Origin: Desulfobacteraceae bacterium
GTDB taxonomy: Bacteria; Desulfobacterota; Desulfobacteria; Desulfobacterales; Desulfosalsimonadaceae
Reading direction: 5' to 3'
Assembly: GCA_021737565.1 (NCBI GenBank)
Contig: JAIPDS010000001.1
Coordinates: forward strand, 1-64,000
Length of the DNA: 64,000 nucleotides
A program made the position numbers and the translations under genes. The notes beneath the pieces are model-generated. The model saw only the letters and a program-made list of their open reading frames with translations. It was not told where the DNA came from and made no database searches. Below, in pieces: positions 48,941 to 59,749 of the stretch; within the stretch, counting starts at the first letter, position 1, and each line of letters starts with the position of its first letter.

Positions 48941-50155
48941 ATGATGCCTGTGCAAGAAAATGCCAGGGTGATGATAATTGCGGGAGAAACCTCCGGGGAC
49001 AATCACGGTGCGCGCGTTGTGCGTGAAATGTCTTTTAAAAGCGGGCGCCTTGAATTCTGCGGCATCGGGGGCCCCAGAATGAAACAGGCCGGGGTTGAAA
49101 TAATCACTGATGCAGGCTCGCTTTCAGTGGTGGGTATAACCGAGGTTTTTTCAAAACTGCCCGCGGTATTCCGGGAAGCCTCCCGGATAAAAAAAGAGAT
49201 GCTTAGCCGCCGGCCCGATCTGTTGATTTTAATAGATTTTCCGGATTTCAATCTTCATATGGCAAAATTTGCCAGCAAGAACAAGGTGCCTGTGCTCTAC
49301 TATATAAGCCCGCAGGTGTGGGCCTGGCGAAGAGGGCGGGTGCGCAGAATAAAAAAGTACGTGGAACACATGGCGGTAATTTTGCCGTTTGAGGCCGATT
49401 TTTACAGAGAACACGGTATTTGCGCAACGTTTGTCGGCCACCCCCTGCTGGATCATTATGCAGAAAAAGACAATGGCGATGCGGAAGAAGACAATGGCGA
49501 TTTTCCGGATGCCCGGCATTCCGATCAAACCGTGCTCGGTCTTCTTCCCGGTTCGCGCAAAAGCGAGATTGCCAGAAACCTGCCGGTTATGCTTGCCGCG
49601 GCCCGCAGGCTTGAAAGCAGGATCAGCGGCATAAAGTTTATTGTTTCAATGGCCCCGGGAATAGACCGGTATTTTATGGAAAATTTTACAGGGCCTTACA
49701 GGGATGTGCTCGATATTGAAATACATTCCGGCGCCATTGAAGATGTGCTAAGGCTATGCAGGCTTGTGGTGGCGGCATCCGGGACCGTGACCCTGGAGGC
49801 GGCCATTTTCGGGGTCCCCATGGTGATTGTTTACCGCGTCTCTCCGGTAAGCTTTCTGCTGGGCCGGATGCTTGTCAGCGTGGAGCACATAGGGCTTGCA
49901 AATATTATTGCAGGAGAGCGGGTGGTGCCCGAGTTGATCCAGAAACAGGCTGAACCTGCTCAAATCGCACGTACGGCTGCGGCTCTGCTTTCTGATCCCG
50001 ATTCGCTTGACCGCCTGCGCCGCAGGCTGCGCTCTGTAAGGGCGATGCTGGGAGAGCCGGGGGCGTCGGCGAAGACAGCCGACATTGCACTTTCAATGAT
50101 CCGGCGCAAAAGGTTTGGCTCCGGGTCATGTAAAAACAATTTCTGCGAGCTTTGA
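48941..50155 (+). CDS. lpxB: Lipid-A-disaccharide synthase
   Basis: AGETSGDNHGARVVRE, FCGIGGPRMKQAG, DFPDFNLHMAKFA, YYISPQVWAWRRGRVRRI. Confidence 0.96.
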   Translation: MMPVQENARVMIIAGETSGDNHGARVVREMSFKSGRLEFCGIGGPRMKQAGVEIITDAGSLSVVGITEVFSKLPAVFREASRIKKEMLSRRPDLLILIDFPDFNLHMAKFASKNKVPVLYYISPQVWAWRRGRVRRIKKYVEHMAVILPFEADFYREHGICATFVGHPLLDHYAEKDNGDAEEDNGDFPDARHSDQTVLGLLPGSRKSEIARNLPVMLAAARRLESRISGIKFIVSMAPGIDRYFMENFTGPYRDVLDIEIHSGAIEDVLRLCRLVVAASGTVTLEAAIFGVPMVIVYRVSPVSFLLGRMLVSVEHIGLANIIAGERVVPELIQKQAEPAQIARTAAALLSDPDSLDRLRRRLRSVRAMLGEPGASAKTADIALSMIRRKRFGSGSCKNNFCEL

Positions 50156-51948
50156 TGAGTATTAAACCAAAAATAGAACTGCGATCCAGGCACAAAAGGA
50201 TACTGGAATATATACGGGAAAGCTGGGGCAAGCTCGCCGTGGCAATGTTTTGCATGGTAGTGGTCTCTGCAACCACTGCTGCCACGGCCTTTATTGTCAA
50301 GCCTGTGCTCGACGACATTTTCATTAAAAAAGACGAGCGGATGCTTTTTCTGCTGCCCCTTGCGGTCATGGCAATTTATGTGCTGCGGGGTGCGGGCATG
50401 TACGGCCAGGAATTTTTGATGCACTATGTGGGCGAAAACATTATCCGGAAGCTGCGGGAAAATCTTTATGACAAGATCTCAGATTTGCCCCTTTCCTTTT
50501 TCCAGAAGGAAAAGACCGGGGTGCTTATGTCCAGAATCACCAATGATGTCAACATAATCAAGAATATGGTCTCCACGGCGGTTACAGGCGCATTAAAGGA
50601 CTGTTTTACGATTATAGGCCTGATATTCGTGATTTTCTACCGGGACTGGAAGCTTGCCCTGCTCGCCATGGTGGTTTTGCCCGCGGCGGTTATCCCCATA
50701 TATGAATTCGGGCGCCGCATAAGACGGTTTTCCACCCGCAGCCAGGAATCAATGGCCGATCTTAACGCGTTTCTGCATGAAACTTTTGCCGGCAACAAGA
50801 TAGTCAAGGCATTTGGCATGGAGCCTGATGAAAAAGCCCGCTTTTTTGACAAAAACAGAAGCTATTATCATTATGAGATCAAAACTTTCCGCATAAAAGC
50901 CTTAAGTTCGCCTGTGATGGAGCTTATCGGAGGCATAGGGGTCTCTCTTGTGATCTGGTACGGCGGCTATGGTGTGATACACGGGACCTCAACACCGGGA
51001 ACCTTTTTTTCCTTTATGACCGCTGTCATGATGATGTATGCGCCCATAAGAAAGCTTTCCAGGCTGAATAACGCGATTCAGCAGGGCATGGCCGCAACAG
51101 ACCGGGTTTTTGATATCCTGGAAACAGAATCAGATATTGTGGAGCCGGAAAATCCCAGTCCCATGCCGGCCCCTCCCCACACAGTGGCGTTTGAGAACGT
51201 TTGGTTCGGATATGAAAAGGAAGAGCCTGTATTAAAAGATATAGACCTTGAAGTGCGCCCGGGCGAGCGCCTTGGAATAGCGGGAACAAGCGGTGGCGGC
51301 AAAACCACCCTGGTGAATCTGATTCCAAGATTCTATGATGTCACCTCGGGTAGTGTTAAAATAGACGGCATTGATATCAGGGAGCTGGCCGTGGCCGACC
51401 TGCGAAGCCGCATTGCCGTGGTGACCCAGGAGCCCATTCTTTTCAACGACACGATCGGGGCCAATATCGCATACGGTAAAAAAGGCGCCACCAGGGAGCA
51501 GATACTGGATGCGTCACGGGCCGCCTATATTTACGATTTCATCCGGCGGCTGCCGAAAGGACTGGATACCGTGATAGGAGAGCTTGGCAGCAGGCTGTCC
51601 GGAGGTGAAAAACAGCGTATGTGCATAGCAAGGGCCCTGCTAAAGGATGCCCCTATACTTATTCTCGATGAAGCCACCTCAGCCCTGGATGCAGAGGCCG
51701 AGCAACTGGTCAAAAAAGCCCTGGAAAACCTGATGGCAGGCCGAAGTTCTTTTATTATAGCACACCGGCTTTCAACAATCGTGGAAGCGGATAGGATAAT
51801 TGTGCTTGCCAGGGGCGGGATCGCAGAGCAGGGCACCCACAAATCGTTGCTTGAGACAAAAGGGGAATATTACAGACTTTATTATCAGCAGTTTTCAGAG
51901 ACCCCGGCAGAAAATTCCCAAGACTCAATGCGCGGAGCAGCCGAATAA
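50155..51948 (+). CDS. msbA: Lipid A export permease/ATPase
   Basis: ABC exporter fusion: GTSGGGKTTLVNLIPRFYDVTSG, LSGGEKQRMCIARALL; adjacent to lpxB. Confidence 0.93.
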   Translation: MSIKPKIELRSRHKRILEYIRESWGKLAVAMFCMVVVSATTAATAFIVKPVLDDIFIKKDERMLFLLPLAVMAIYVLRGAGMYGQEFLMHYVGENIIRKLRENLYDKISDLPLSFFQKEKTGVLMSRITNDVNIIKNMVSTAVTGALKDCFTIIGLIFVIFYRDWKLALLAMVVLPAAVIPIYEFGRRIRRFSTRSQESMADLNAFLHETFAGNKIVKAFGMEPDEKARFFDKNRSYYHYEIKTFRIKALSSPVMELIGGIGVSLVIWYGGYGVIHGTSTPGTFFSFMTAVMMMYAPIRKLSRLNNAIQQGMAATDRVFDILETESDIVEPENPSPMPAPPHTVAFENVWFGYEKEEPVLKDIDLEVRPGERLGIAGTSGGGKTTLVNLIPRFYDVTSGSVKIDGIDIRELAVADLRSRIAVVTQEPILFNDTIGANIAYGKKGATREQILDASRAAYIYDFIRRLPKGLDTVIGELGSRLSGGEKQRMCIARALLKDAPILILDEATSALDAEAEQLVKKALENLMAGRSSFIIAHRLSTIVEADRIIVLARGGIAEQGTHKSLLETKGEYYRLYYQQFSETPAENSQDSMRGAAE

Positions 51949-51968
51949 TAAAAACGGCACAAAGCCCC

Positions 51969-53201
51969 ATGAAAATCAATACAATAGTCAACCGCTTTAT
52001 TTTAAAAGAACTTATCCCCCCGTTTTTAATGAACATGGGGTTTTTCATGTTTGTCTTTCTGATGCGAGAGATTCTGGAAATCACCAACATGGTTGTCAAT
52101 TACCGGGTGAATCTCGGGGTCTTTTTGCTGATGATTTTTTATTCCATGCCCTATTTTCTTGTTTATATCATTCCCATGTCAGTGATGATGAGCGTTCTTC
52201 TGACATTTCTGCGCATGTCTGCCGACAATGAAATCGTGGCGTTAAAATCCGGAGGCGTAAGCCTGTATCATATGCTGGCACCGGTAATGCTCTTTGCCGC
52301 AGCAGGCTGTGTTGTTACCGTGTTTATGGCGGGATACGGCATGCCCTGGGGCAGATATTCCTACGAGCAGCTTGCCATGGAAGTGGCCCAGTCCAATTTT
52401 AATATCGGTTTAAAGGAACGCCGGTTCATAGACAGTTTTGACGATGTAATGATTTATGTCAATGAAGTGGATATGAAAACCCGGAAAATGAAAGGGGTAT
52501 TTATAGAGGATAGCCGGGGAGAAGGCCCGGGCAGGACTGTGGTGGCTCCTGAAGGTCATCTTTTTGAGGGAGACGAACCTGATATCTTTATGATACGGCT
52601 TTACAGAGGAATTATCAGTCAGGGGCGGCCCGGAAACAAGACTGTCCATGCAACCCGGTTTAATACCTATGATATCAGGCTTGATCTTAAAAGTGCAGGC
52701 TCCGGGGCCGGCTCCAGAAGCAAGGACGAAAAAGAGATGAGACTGGGTGAGATGCTCGATTACCTTAATACGGCAAAGGAGCACGGCAAAAAATATCATT
52801 CCGTTCATCTGGAATTTCACAGGAAATTTTCAATACCGTTTGCCTGCATAGCCCTTGCCTTACTGGCCATGCCGCTCGGGATCAGGACGGTTACAGCCAG
52901 AAAATCAGCCGGTCTGGGTATAGGACTGGTATGCTTTCTTCTTTATTACCTTATTTTGTCGGGAGCAATGGTGCTGGGAGAGTCCGGCATGTATCATCCC
53001 GCCCCCTTGCTCTGGTTTCCGAATATAGCGATTGGGGGGCTCGGCCTCTATTTGCTTGTAAAGGCGGCAAATGACAGTCCTACAGCTTTGTCTGCTGTAT
53101 TCGGAAAGTTAAGGGGTGTGATCATGAGGCTGATACCGGAGAAAAAGCAAAGCAACACCCCCGGGGACCCGGGCCGGGCAGGAAAGGGACCGCAACCATG
53201 A
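51969..53201 (+). CDS. lptF: LPS export permease LptF
   Basis: YjgP/YjgQ family, six-TM pattern; ADNEIVALKSGGVSLYHMLAPV. Confidence 0.93.
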   Translation: MKINTIVNRFILKELIPPFLMNMGFFMFVFLMREILEITNMVVNYRVNLGVFLLMIFYSMPYFLVYIIPMSVMMSVLLTFLRMSADNEIVALKSGGVSLYHMLAPVMLFAAAGCVVTVFMAGYGMPWGRYSYEQLAMEVAQSNFNIGLKERRFIDSFDDVMIYVNEVDMKTRKMKGVFIEDSRGEGPGRTVVAPEGHLFEGDEPDIFMIRLYRGIISQGRPGNKTVHATRFNTYDIRLDLKSAGSGAGSRSKDEKEMRLGEMLDYLNTAKEHGKKYHSVHLEFHRKFSIPFACIALALLAMPLGIRTVTARKSAGLGIGLVCFLLYYLILSGAMVLGESGMYHPAPLLWFPNIAIGGLGLYLLVKAANDSPTALSAVFGKLRGVIMRLIPEKKQSNTPGDPGRAGKGPQP

Positions 53202-54301
53202 GCGTAATCCATCGCTATATTACTGTTTCGTTTCTAAAGTATTTCTCCCTGGTGCTAATCATGGTTGTGGGTATTTATCTTGCCGTTGATTTTATCGGCA
53301 AAATTGATAATTTCATCGAATCCGGACGCCCGCCCGGCTCGGCCGTGCTTTATTTTCTCTTTAAGATTCCTCTTATCATATCCCAGATAACCCCCCTGGC
53401 AGTGCTTCTCTCAGTGCTGATCATATTCGGGCTTATGAACAAGAACAATGAGATCATTGCGCTTAAAACCGGGGGGGTAAGTTCCTTTTATCTTCTTGTT
53501 CCGGTGGCGGTACTGGGTGTTTTATTTTCATCCTTTCTGTTTGTATTTTCCGAAACAGTGGTGCCCATAACAGCAGCCAGGGCTTCTTTTATAGAAGATC
53601 ATGAAGGAAACGATTCCCGGGCCGTATCTTTGAGAAAGAAGAATATCTGGATTCGTCATAACGGCAGAATTGTGCATATACAGCATTATCATCCGGCAGA
53701 AGACGTGCTTTACGGAATAACCATTTATGGATTTGATTCCGAATTCAATCTGATCCGGCGTATTGACGCTGTATCAGCAGCCTATGACCAGGGAGGGTGG
53801 GTGCTTTATGATTGTGCGGAGCAGATCCTGGGCGGCGATAAGGAACAAAGCCGGGATAAAGAGGCCGAAATTATAGTCAGCAGGCACCACGCTGAATTAA
53901 GGGAGCCGGGCCTGGATCTTAAGCCCGAGGACTTCAGGAAGCTGGCCAGGGATGCCGAAGAAACAAGTTTTACAGAGCTGTGGCAATATATTGAAAGAAC
54001 CAGGGCCGAAGGCTATGATGCGACAAAATACAGGGTTGACCTGCATGCAAAGGTAGCTTTTCCCGTGGTCTGCCTGGTTATGAGTCTCATGGGGGGGTGT
54101 CTTGCGCTTAAGGGGAAAACCGGCGAAGGGATGGCGGCCAGCTTTGCCTACGGTATCGTGACAGCGTTTGTTTACTGGTCGGTTTACAGCTTCTGCCTTT
54201 CACTCGGCTATGGCGAAGTACTTCCGGCCTGGCTGTCTGCATGGACTGCAAATATTTTGTTCGGATTTGCGGCGATGTTTCTGCTGCTGGGTCTGGGATA
54301 G
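53198..54301 (+). CDS. lptG: LPS export permease LptG
   Basis: YjgP/YjgQ family; NKNNEIIALKTGGVSSFYLLVPV; immediately after lptF. Confidence 0.93.
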   Translation: MSVIHRYITVSFLKYFSLVLIMVVGIYLAVDFIGKIDNFIESGRPPGSAVLYFLFKIPLIISQITPLAVLLSVLIIFGLMNKNNEIIALKTGGVSSFYLLVPVAVLGVLFSSFLFVFSETVVPITAARASFIEDHEGNDSRAVSLRKKNIWIRHNGRIVHIQHYHPAEDVLYGITIYGFDSEFNLIRRIDAVSAAYDQGGWVLYDCAEQILGGDKEQSRDKEAEIIVSRHHAELREPGLDLKPEDFRKLARDAEETSFTELWQYIERTRAEGYDATKYRVDLHAKVAFPVVCLVMSLMGGCLALKGKTGEGMAASFAYGIVTAFVYWSVYSFCLSLGYGEVLPAWLSAWTANILFGFAAMFLLLGLG

Positions 54302-54317
54302 CGGGATTTGGTTTTTT

Positions 54318-55466
54318 ATGGGAGATCTGAGAAAAAGAACTGAGCGTCTCATGCACACTGACACCGTCCGGGACGACAGGATCCTGGCCGGCCTGCTATA
54401 CTGGGCATCGCGGGTATACGGCGGTGCGGTCAGGCTAAGAAATTTTTGTTTCCGCAACGGCGTTTTCCAGACAAGGGCGCTTCCGTGCAGGGTTATCTCG
54501 GTTGGAAATATTACGGTGGGCGGTACCGGGAAAACCCCCATGGCGATATACATGGCAAAACTTATACAGCAGATGGGATACCGCCCTGCGGTACTGAGCC
54601 GCGGCTACAAGGGCGGGGCGGAAAAAGACGGCGCGGTTGTCAGCGACGGCCGCAACCTGCTTGCAGATTTTCAAACCGCGGGAGACGAGCCTCTTCTCAT
54701 GGCCTGCCGGCTAAACGGCGTGCCGGTGCTCGTGGGCGGCAACCGCTATAAAAGCGGCATGCGGGCTGTTGCAGAATTTGATCCGGATATGATCATTTTG
54801 GACGACGGGTTTCAGCACCGGGCAATCTACAGGGATCTTGATCTGGTGTTAATGGATGCAAGGCAGGGGGCAGGCAATGGATTCCTGCTTCCAAGGGGAG
54901 TCTTAAGAGAGCCGGTTTCCGGGCTCGGCCGTGCTCATGCGCTTGTGGCAACGCGTGTCAACCAGGCTCCGGATTTTGCAGGCGCGGTTGATGCAGCGCC
55001 CGGCATTCCGGTCTTCCGTGCAAATCATGATCCCTATGTCGCAGGTATATATCCCGGAAATGATGATTCTGCTGTTTCGGCGTCAGGCCTTTCAGAGTCA
55101 TACGACTTTTCATTAATGGAGAACCGGCGTATATTCGCTTTTTCCGGGATCGCACAGAACCTGGAGTTCAGGGATATGCTGGAGTGTCGCCTTGGGAAAC
55201 TTTCCGGGTTTTCAGGGTTTGCGGATCATCATTCTTACACGCAAAAAGACCTTCAGGCTATTGTGGAAGCCTCGAGGAAAAGTTCCTGCGAACTTCTTGC
55301 TACCACGGATAAAGACTTTGTAAGGATCGCGGGCAGACTGCCCGCCTCTGTCAGTGTCGCGGTCATTGGTGTTCACTTGGTTTTTACGGATACGCAGGAA
55401 GAAGACAGATTCGCCGGTTTTGTAAGGGAGAAACTGGCGGGCCGAATAAGGGAAGTCAGGCAATGA
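54318..55466 (+). CDS. lpxK: Tetraacyldisaccharide 4'-kinase
   Basis: VISVGNITVGGTGKTPMAIYMAKLI, ILDDGFQHRAIYRDLDLVLMDA. M at 54318 used because the ORF overlaps lptG. Confidence 0.95.
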   Translation: MGDLRKRTERLMHTDTVRDDRILAGLLYWASRVYGGAVRLRNFCFRNGVFQTRALPCRVISVGNITVGGTGKTPMAIYMAKLIQQMGYRPAVLSRGYKGGAEKDGAVVSDGRNLLADFQTAGDEPLLMACRLNGVPVLVGGNRYKSGMRAVAEFDPDMIILDDGFQHRAIYRDLDLVLMDARQGAGNGFLLPRGVLREPVSGLGRAHALVATRVNQAPDFAGAVDAAPGIPVFRANHDPYVAGIYPGNDDSAVSASGLSESYDFSLMENRRIFAFSGIAQNLEFRDMLECRLGKLSGFSGFADHHSYTQKDLQAIVEASRKSSCELLATTDKDFVRIAGRLPASVSVAVIGVHLVFTDTQEEDRFAGFVREKLAGRIREVRQ

Positions 55467-56122
55467 GTTTGAAGATAACAAGGCGTTTAATGGAAGAACT
55501 GCCAGCACAGGTGCTTTCAAGGGGGAGGTGGGGCAATGCCGATCTTATCCGCCTTGTTTTTAACTCAAATCAATACACCATCAAGGATTTTTCACCATGT
55601 CCGCTTATTGTGAAAAAAATCTGGGGAAAGTGGATGGTGAGGCGGGAGTACCGGGCTTTTCTCCGGCTTGAAGGTATAAAGGGCATCCCTGAAGAACCTT
55701 TTATGCTGGATGCATATGCGGTCGGCTACAGGTTCGTGCCCGGCAAAACCCTTCGCGCGGCCGGGGCAGATGAAATCCCGGACGGGTTTTTCCCGGAACT
55801 CGAAGAACTGGTGCACCGGATGCATGAAAGAAATATTGTTCATCTGGATCTTAGGAACAGGCGCAATATCCTGATTGACGAACAAGGCTCTCCCGTGCTG
55901 CTAGATTTTCAGTCCTGCCTTGATTTAAATTTCATACCGAGTGCCTTTCACAGGCTGCTTAAGGAGGTCGATCTTTCAGGCGTTTACAAGAGCTGGCTCG
56001 GGCTGCGTCCGGATCTTATGGACGAGGCCAGAAAGGACCGCCTGCAGCGTCTTAACCGCAGGAGAAGATTCTGGATTTTCAGGGGATATCCAATGGGGAC
56101 AAGGGGAGGGAGAAGGCGGTAA
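55463..56122 (+). CDS. Small RIO/LPS-kinase-like protein
   Basis: Catalytic HLDLRNRRNILIDEQGSPVLLDFQSC; overlaps the lpxK stop. Confidence 0.75.
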   Translation: MSLKITRRLMEELPAQVLSRGRWGNADLIRLVFNSNQYTIKDFSPCPLIVKKIWGKWMVRREYRAFLRLEGIKGIPEEPFMLDAYAVGYRFVPGKTLRAAGADEIPDGFFPELEELVHRMHERNIVHLDLRNRRNILIDEQGSPVLLDFQSCLDLNFIPSAFHRLLKEVDLSGVYKSWLGLRPDLMDEARKDRLQRLNRRRRFWIFRGYPMGTRGGRRR

Positions 56123-56139
56123 AAATTATCCTGTTTTCT

Positions 56140-56730
56140 TTAAATCGGCCGTACAAAGGTAAATATATACAGCACCACGTAACAGATCCCCACAGCCGCC
56201 ATGTTTCGCAGCCCGTGGTTTTGGGCAAAGCTTTCCCTGTCGAATTCAAAAAGTCTTTTGGCGTTAAAAAAGCTGTTTACAGTCGGCATGTAGGGGCGCA
56301 CCCGGTTGCAGTATTCTTGATAATCCGGGCCGAATACTCCGGATAAAAGCTCTTGCTCCCGTTTTACCCTGTTTGTCATGTAAAAACAGTAAATAATGAT
56401 GCAGGCCAGCATAATCCACGGGTTGCCGGTCATCATAAGGATTCCGAAGACCAGGAAAAAACGGCCGATATACATGGGGTTGCGCACAAACATGTAAGGG
56501 CCGTGAGTGGTAAGCTGTTTTTTTGTCTTAATGGTTGCAAAGCACCAAAGCTGTATTATTTCACCTAAAACCGATACTGCAAGGCCGGGCAAAAACCATC
56601 TTTTATCAAGCAGGGGCAGGATCAGGACAAAGATAACAAGAATAAGGGGGATGCGCAGCTTAAGAAAGGTTTTTCTCGCCTTTCTGTTGTTAAACAGGTT
56701 ATTTATGCGCTCAATTATGGATAAGGTCAT
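56140..56730 (-). CDS. Isoprenylcysteine carboxyl methyltransferase/PEMT-like membrane methyltransferase
   Basis: LTTHGPYMFVRNPMYIGRFFLVFGILMM, RVKREQELLSGVFGPDYQEYCNRVRPYMP. Confidence 0.85.
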   Translation of the reverse strand: MTLSIIERINNLFNNRKARKTFLKLRIPLILVIFVLILPLLDKRWFLPGLAVSVLGEIIQLWCFATIKTKKQLTTHGPYMFVRNPMYIGRFFLVFGILMMTGNPWIMLACIIIYCFYMTNRVKREQELLSGVFGPDYQEYCNRVRPYMPTVNSFFNAKRLFEFDRESFAQNHGLRNMAAVGICYVVLYIFTFVRPI

Positions 56731-56733
56731 GTG

Positions 56734-57483
56734 TTAAGTCTTTCTTTTTAATTGGTCTGTTACCTTTTCAAGATCCTCGGGCCGGTCCACGCTTATACCT
56801 TTATTTTCGGTTATCTCCACATGTATATCAATGCCGTTTTCAAGAAATCGCAGCTGTTCCAGTCTTTCAATTTTTTCAAGCCGCCCCCGGCCGAGGCTGA
56901 CAAACTCGTCAAGGGCTTTTCTCCGGAAGGCGTATAAGCCGATATGACAAAGGTATTCTGCTTCTTCTTCATCTACGGGATAAGGAATAGGGGCCCGGGA
57001 AAAATACAAGGCCCTGCCGTCCGGCGCTATCGCCACCTTGACCCTGTCGGGATTTTGCGCGGCTTGCAAATCCATTCTATGGGCCAGGGTTGTTACGGAG
57101 GTTTTCGGCTCGGCAAAGGGCCGGATCAAAACAGATATCATCTGTGGATCAAGAAGAGGTTCGTCGCCCTGGATGTTTACGATCACCTCGTGGGGCTCTA
57201 TGTTTAAGCGGGAAGCGGCCTCATGCACCCGGTCTGTCCCGCTTTTATGATCGTGCCTGGTCATGATGACGGGTATGTCAAGCGTGCGCGCTGCATCGCA
57301 GATTCTTTTATCGTCTGTGGCAAGAATAACCCGGCTTAACTCCGGGCATTGTGCAGCCCGGGTGTAGACGTGCCAGAACATTGGCTTGCCGCAAATTTGC
57401 GCCAGGGGTTTTCCGGGGAATCTGGTGGATGCGTATCGTGCCGGTATTATGCCACAGCATTCAGGCAATCCGGGACTGTCCAT
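56734..57483 (-). CDS. kdsB: 3-deoxy-manno-octulosonate cytidylyltransferase
   Basis: [44 protein letters not shown]. Confidence 0.96.
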   Translation of the reverse strand: MDSPGLPECCGIIPARYASTRFPGKPLAQICGKPMFWHVYTRAAQCPELSRVILATDDKRICDAARTLDIPVIMTRHDHKSGTDRVHEAASRLNIEPHEVIVNIQGDEPLLDPQMISVLIRPFAEPKTSVTTLAHRMDLQAAQNPDRVKVAIAPDGRALYFSRAPIPYPVDEEEAEYLCHIGLYAFRRKALDEFVSLGRGRLEKIERLEQLRFLENGIDIHVEITENKGISVDRPEDLEKVTDQLKRKT

Positions 57484-58777
57484 AAGACCTCCTTTGCCGG
57501 CCCTGATGCATAAGGTATTCTTCTATCATGTGGCAGGCCTTTTTTGTCCCGCCCCTGCGGGCGGCTATATACCGGTTTGCCTTTGTTCGCATGTTTTCTT
57601 TTTCAGCAGTATTTTCAAGCTGGTTTAACAGCTGCCGGGCTGCCGCCTGCCAGTTGTTTTCCCTGAGCACAAGCCCGCGGGAAAAAATTTCCTTTCCAAC
57701 CCATAAAAAGTTCTCCCAGTAAGGGCCTATAACAGGCCTGCATCCCTGGACAACGGGCTCCAGGAAATTCTGCCCGCCCAGCGGGGCAAGGCTTCCGCCC
57801 ACGAATACCGCATCGGCTCTCTGGTAAGCATGTGAAAGCTCTCCGAATTTATCCCACAGAATTATTGTGCCGGTTTTTGCGGCACTGCCAAGTTTTGAGC
57901 GGAGCTGCCATGATCCTTCCATTGCCGCAAGTTCGTGCTTCCAGTGATTTATCCTGTGCATGTGCCTGGGAAACAAGCCTATGATTGCATCCGGATAATG
58001 CGAATGCACATGTTTTATAATGTTTTTGACCTTGTTTTCCTCCTGCCTGCGCACAGATCCCAGTATTATGAATTTTGCTTTTGAATCAATTAGTTCGGCC
58101 AGGGCGCTCTTCTGATCGCCGTCTTTTTCAGTGGGCAGACTGTCAAATTTCATGTTGGGCATCATGGATACTATGTCTTTGCCGAAAAGGCCTGCAAATC
58201 TGGCTGAATCCTCCTCTGATACCGCGAGGATTTTCTCGGGCCGCACCTTTTGCAGTAATCTGCGGCATATTTGATAGAAGAACAGGCTTTTTGGGGTGAT
58301 TCTGCCGTTTATGATCCAGGCCGGCCGCTTGCGGATTTTTAATGCATACAACAGCCCCGGCCAGATTTCTGTTTCAAGAAGCACAACAAGTCCGGGATTT
58401 ACCTGGCCAACAGCTTTTTTCATTATTTCCGGCCTGTCAAACGGGCACCATCCCAAAAGCAGGGTGATGCCGCTGGAGCCGGCGCAAATATCGGCCCTGG
58501 CTTTTTCCAGTATGTCCATGCCCTGGCGGGTATTGGTGGTAACAAGTATCCTTAAGGGTCTGGCCGGTGATAGTTTGCGAATCAGGGAGCAGGCCAGATA
58601 GGCTTCCCCGCCGGAGGCCGCCTGGATCCATAGTCCCGCCCCGGGCAAAGGAACTAAGAGCTTGCGCGCTTCAAAGCTTTGCCTTAGCCTGGAACTGATG
58701 CGCAAAACAGGAATAAGAAGCTGCCAGCCGAGATCATAGAATTTCAGAGCAATTTTAAGGAAACCGTATTGGTTCAA
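57461..58777 (-). CDS. waaA: 3-deoxy-D-manno-octulosonic acid transferase
   Basis: [51 protein letters not shown]. Confidence 0.94.
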   Translation of the reverse strand: MNQYGFLKIALKFYDLGWQLLIPVLRISSRLRQSFEARKLLVPLPGAGLWIQAASGGEAYLACSLIRKLSPARPLRILVTTNTRQGMDILEKARADICAGSSGITLLLGWCPFDRPEIMKKAVGQVNPGLVVLLETEIWPGLLYALKIRKRPAWIINGRITPKSLFFYQICRRLLQKVRPEKILAVSEEDSARFAGLFGKDIVSMMPNMKFDSLPTEKDGDQKSALAELIDSKAKFIILGSVRRQEENKVKNIIKHVHSHYPDAIIGLFPRHMHRINHWKHELAAMEGSWQLRSKLGSAAKTGTIILWDKFGELSHAYQRADAVFVGGSLAPLGGQNFLEPVVQGCRPVIGPYWENFLWVGKEIFSRGLVLRENNWQAAARQLLNQLENTAEKENMRTKANRYIAARRGGTKKACHMIEEYLMHQGRQRRSYGQSRIA

Positions 58778-58816
58778 TTTTAAACTTTTTAGGTAATCGA
58801 TTAAGCGCTGTACCCT

Positions 58817-59749
58817 TTAATCGATTTCCGGCCGCGGCAGCAGACCGGCGCGCTCCACGATTTCCGGCACCTTTTCCTCCCATTCAATAGCCATGATATG
58901 GAAGCCACTGACGCCTTTTAACTCCTTTAGCCGCTGAATGGTTTCAACACAGATATTAATCCCCTCTTCGGCCTGCTTGCCCTTTTGTGTGTCTGACATG
59001 CGTTTTACCACGTCGTCTGGCACGTCCATGCCCGGGACCCGGTTTTTCATGTATTTTGCCATGCCGGCGGATTTAAAAGGGGTCACACCGGCCATGATAT
59101 AGCATTTTTCAGTAAGACCGCGGTCTTCTGCCTGTTTGACCCATTTCTCAAACTTTTCCAGGTTGTATATGCACTGGGTCTGAATGAATTCTGCGCCCGC
59201 CTCTATCTTTTTGGCAAGCCTGGGCACCCTGATTTCAAAAGGGTCTGCAAACGGGTTGGCTGCCGCACCAACAAACATTTGGGGCGGCCTTTTGATTTCG
59301 TCTCCTCCAAGGAATTTGCCTTCATCGCGCATGTTGCGAACTGTCCATGCAAGCTGCATGGAGTCAAGGTCATGGACGTTCTGCCCTTGGGGATGATCGC
59401 CGAAGCTTTGATGGTCTCCTGAAAGGCAGAGTACATTGTATATGTCAAAGGAGGCTGCGCCCAGTATATCGCTTTGCAGGGCAATGCGGTTTCTGTCCCT
59501 GGTAACCATCTGGAGAATGGGTTCCAGGCCCATCAGTTTTAAGTGAATGCATGTTGCAAGGCTGCAGGTGCGAACCACGGATGTCTGATTGTCTGTTACG
59601 TTTATTGCATCAACGCAGCCTTTCAGCAGTTCAGCCTTTTTTTTGATCACTTCAGGGTCGCTGCCCCGGGGCGGACCGCATTCCGAGGTGACGCCCAGAT
59701 GACCCGCAGCCATGATTTTTTCCAGTTTGCTCGGAGTTTTCGCGTTCAT
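58817..59749 (-). CDS. metF: Methylenetetrahydrofolate reductase
   Basis: SECGPPRGSDPEVIKKKAELLKGCVDAINVTDNQ, FIQTQCIYNLEKFEKWV. Confidence 0.92.
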   Translation of the reverse strand: MNAKTPSKLEKIMAAGHLGVTSECGPPRGSDPEVIKKKAELLKGCVDAINVTDNQTSVVRTCSLATCIHLKLMGLEPILQMVTRDRNRIALQSDILGAASFDIYNVLCLSGDHQSFGDHPQGQNVHDLDSMQLAWTVRNMRDEGKFLGGDEIKRPPQMFVGAAANPFADPFEIRVPRLAKKIEAGAEFIQTQCIYNLEKFEKWVKQAEDRGLTEKCYIMAGVTPFKSAGMAKYMKNRVPGMDVPDDVVKRMSDTQKGKQAEEGINICVETIQRLKELKGVSGFHIMAIEWEEKVPEIVERAGLLPRPEID

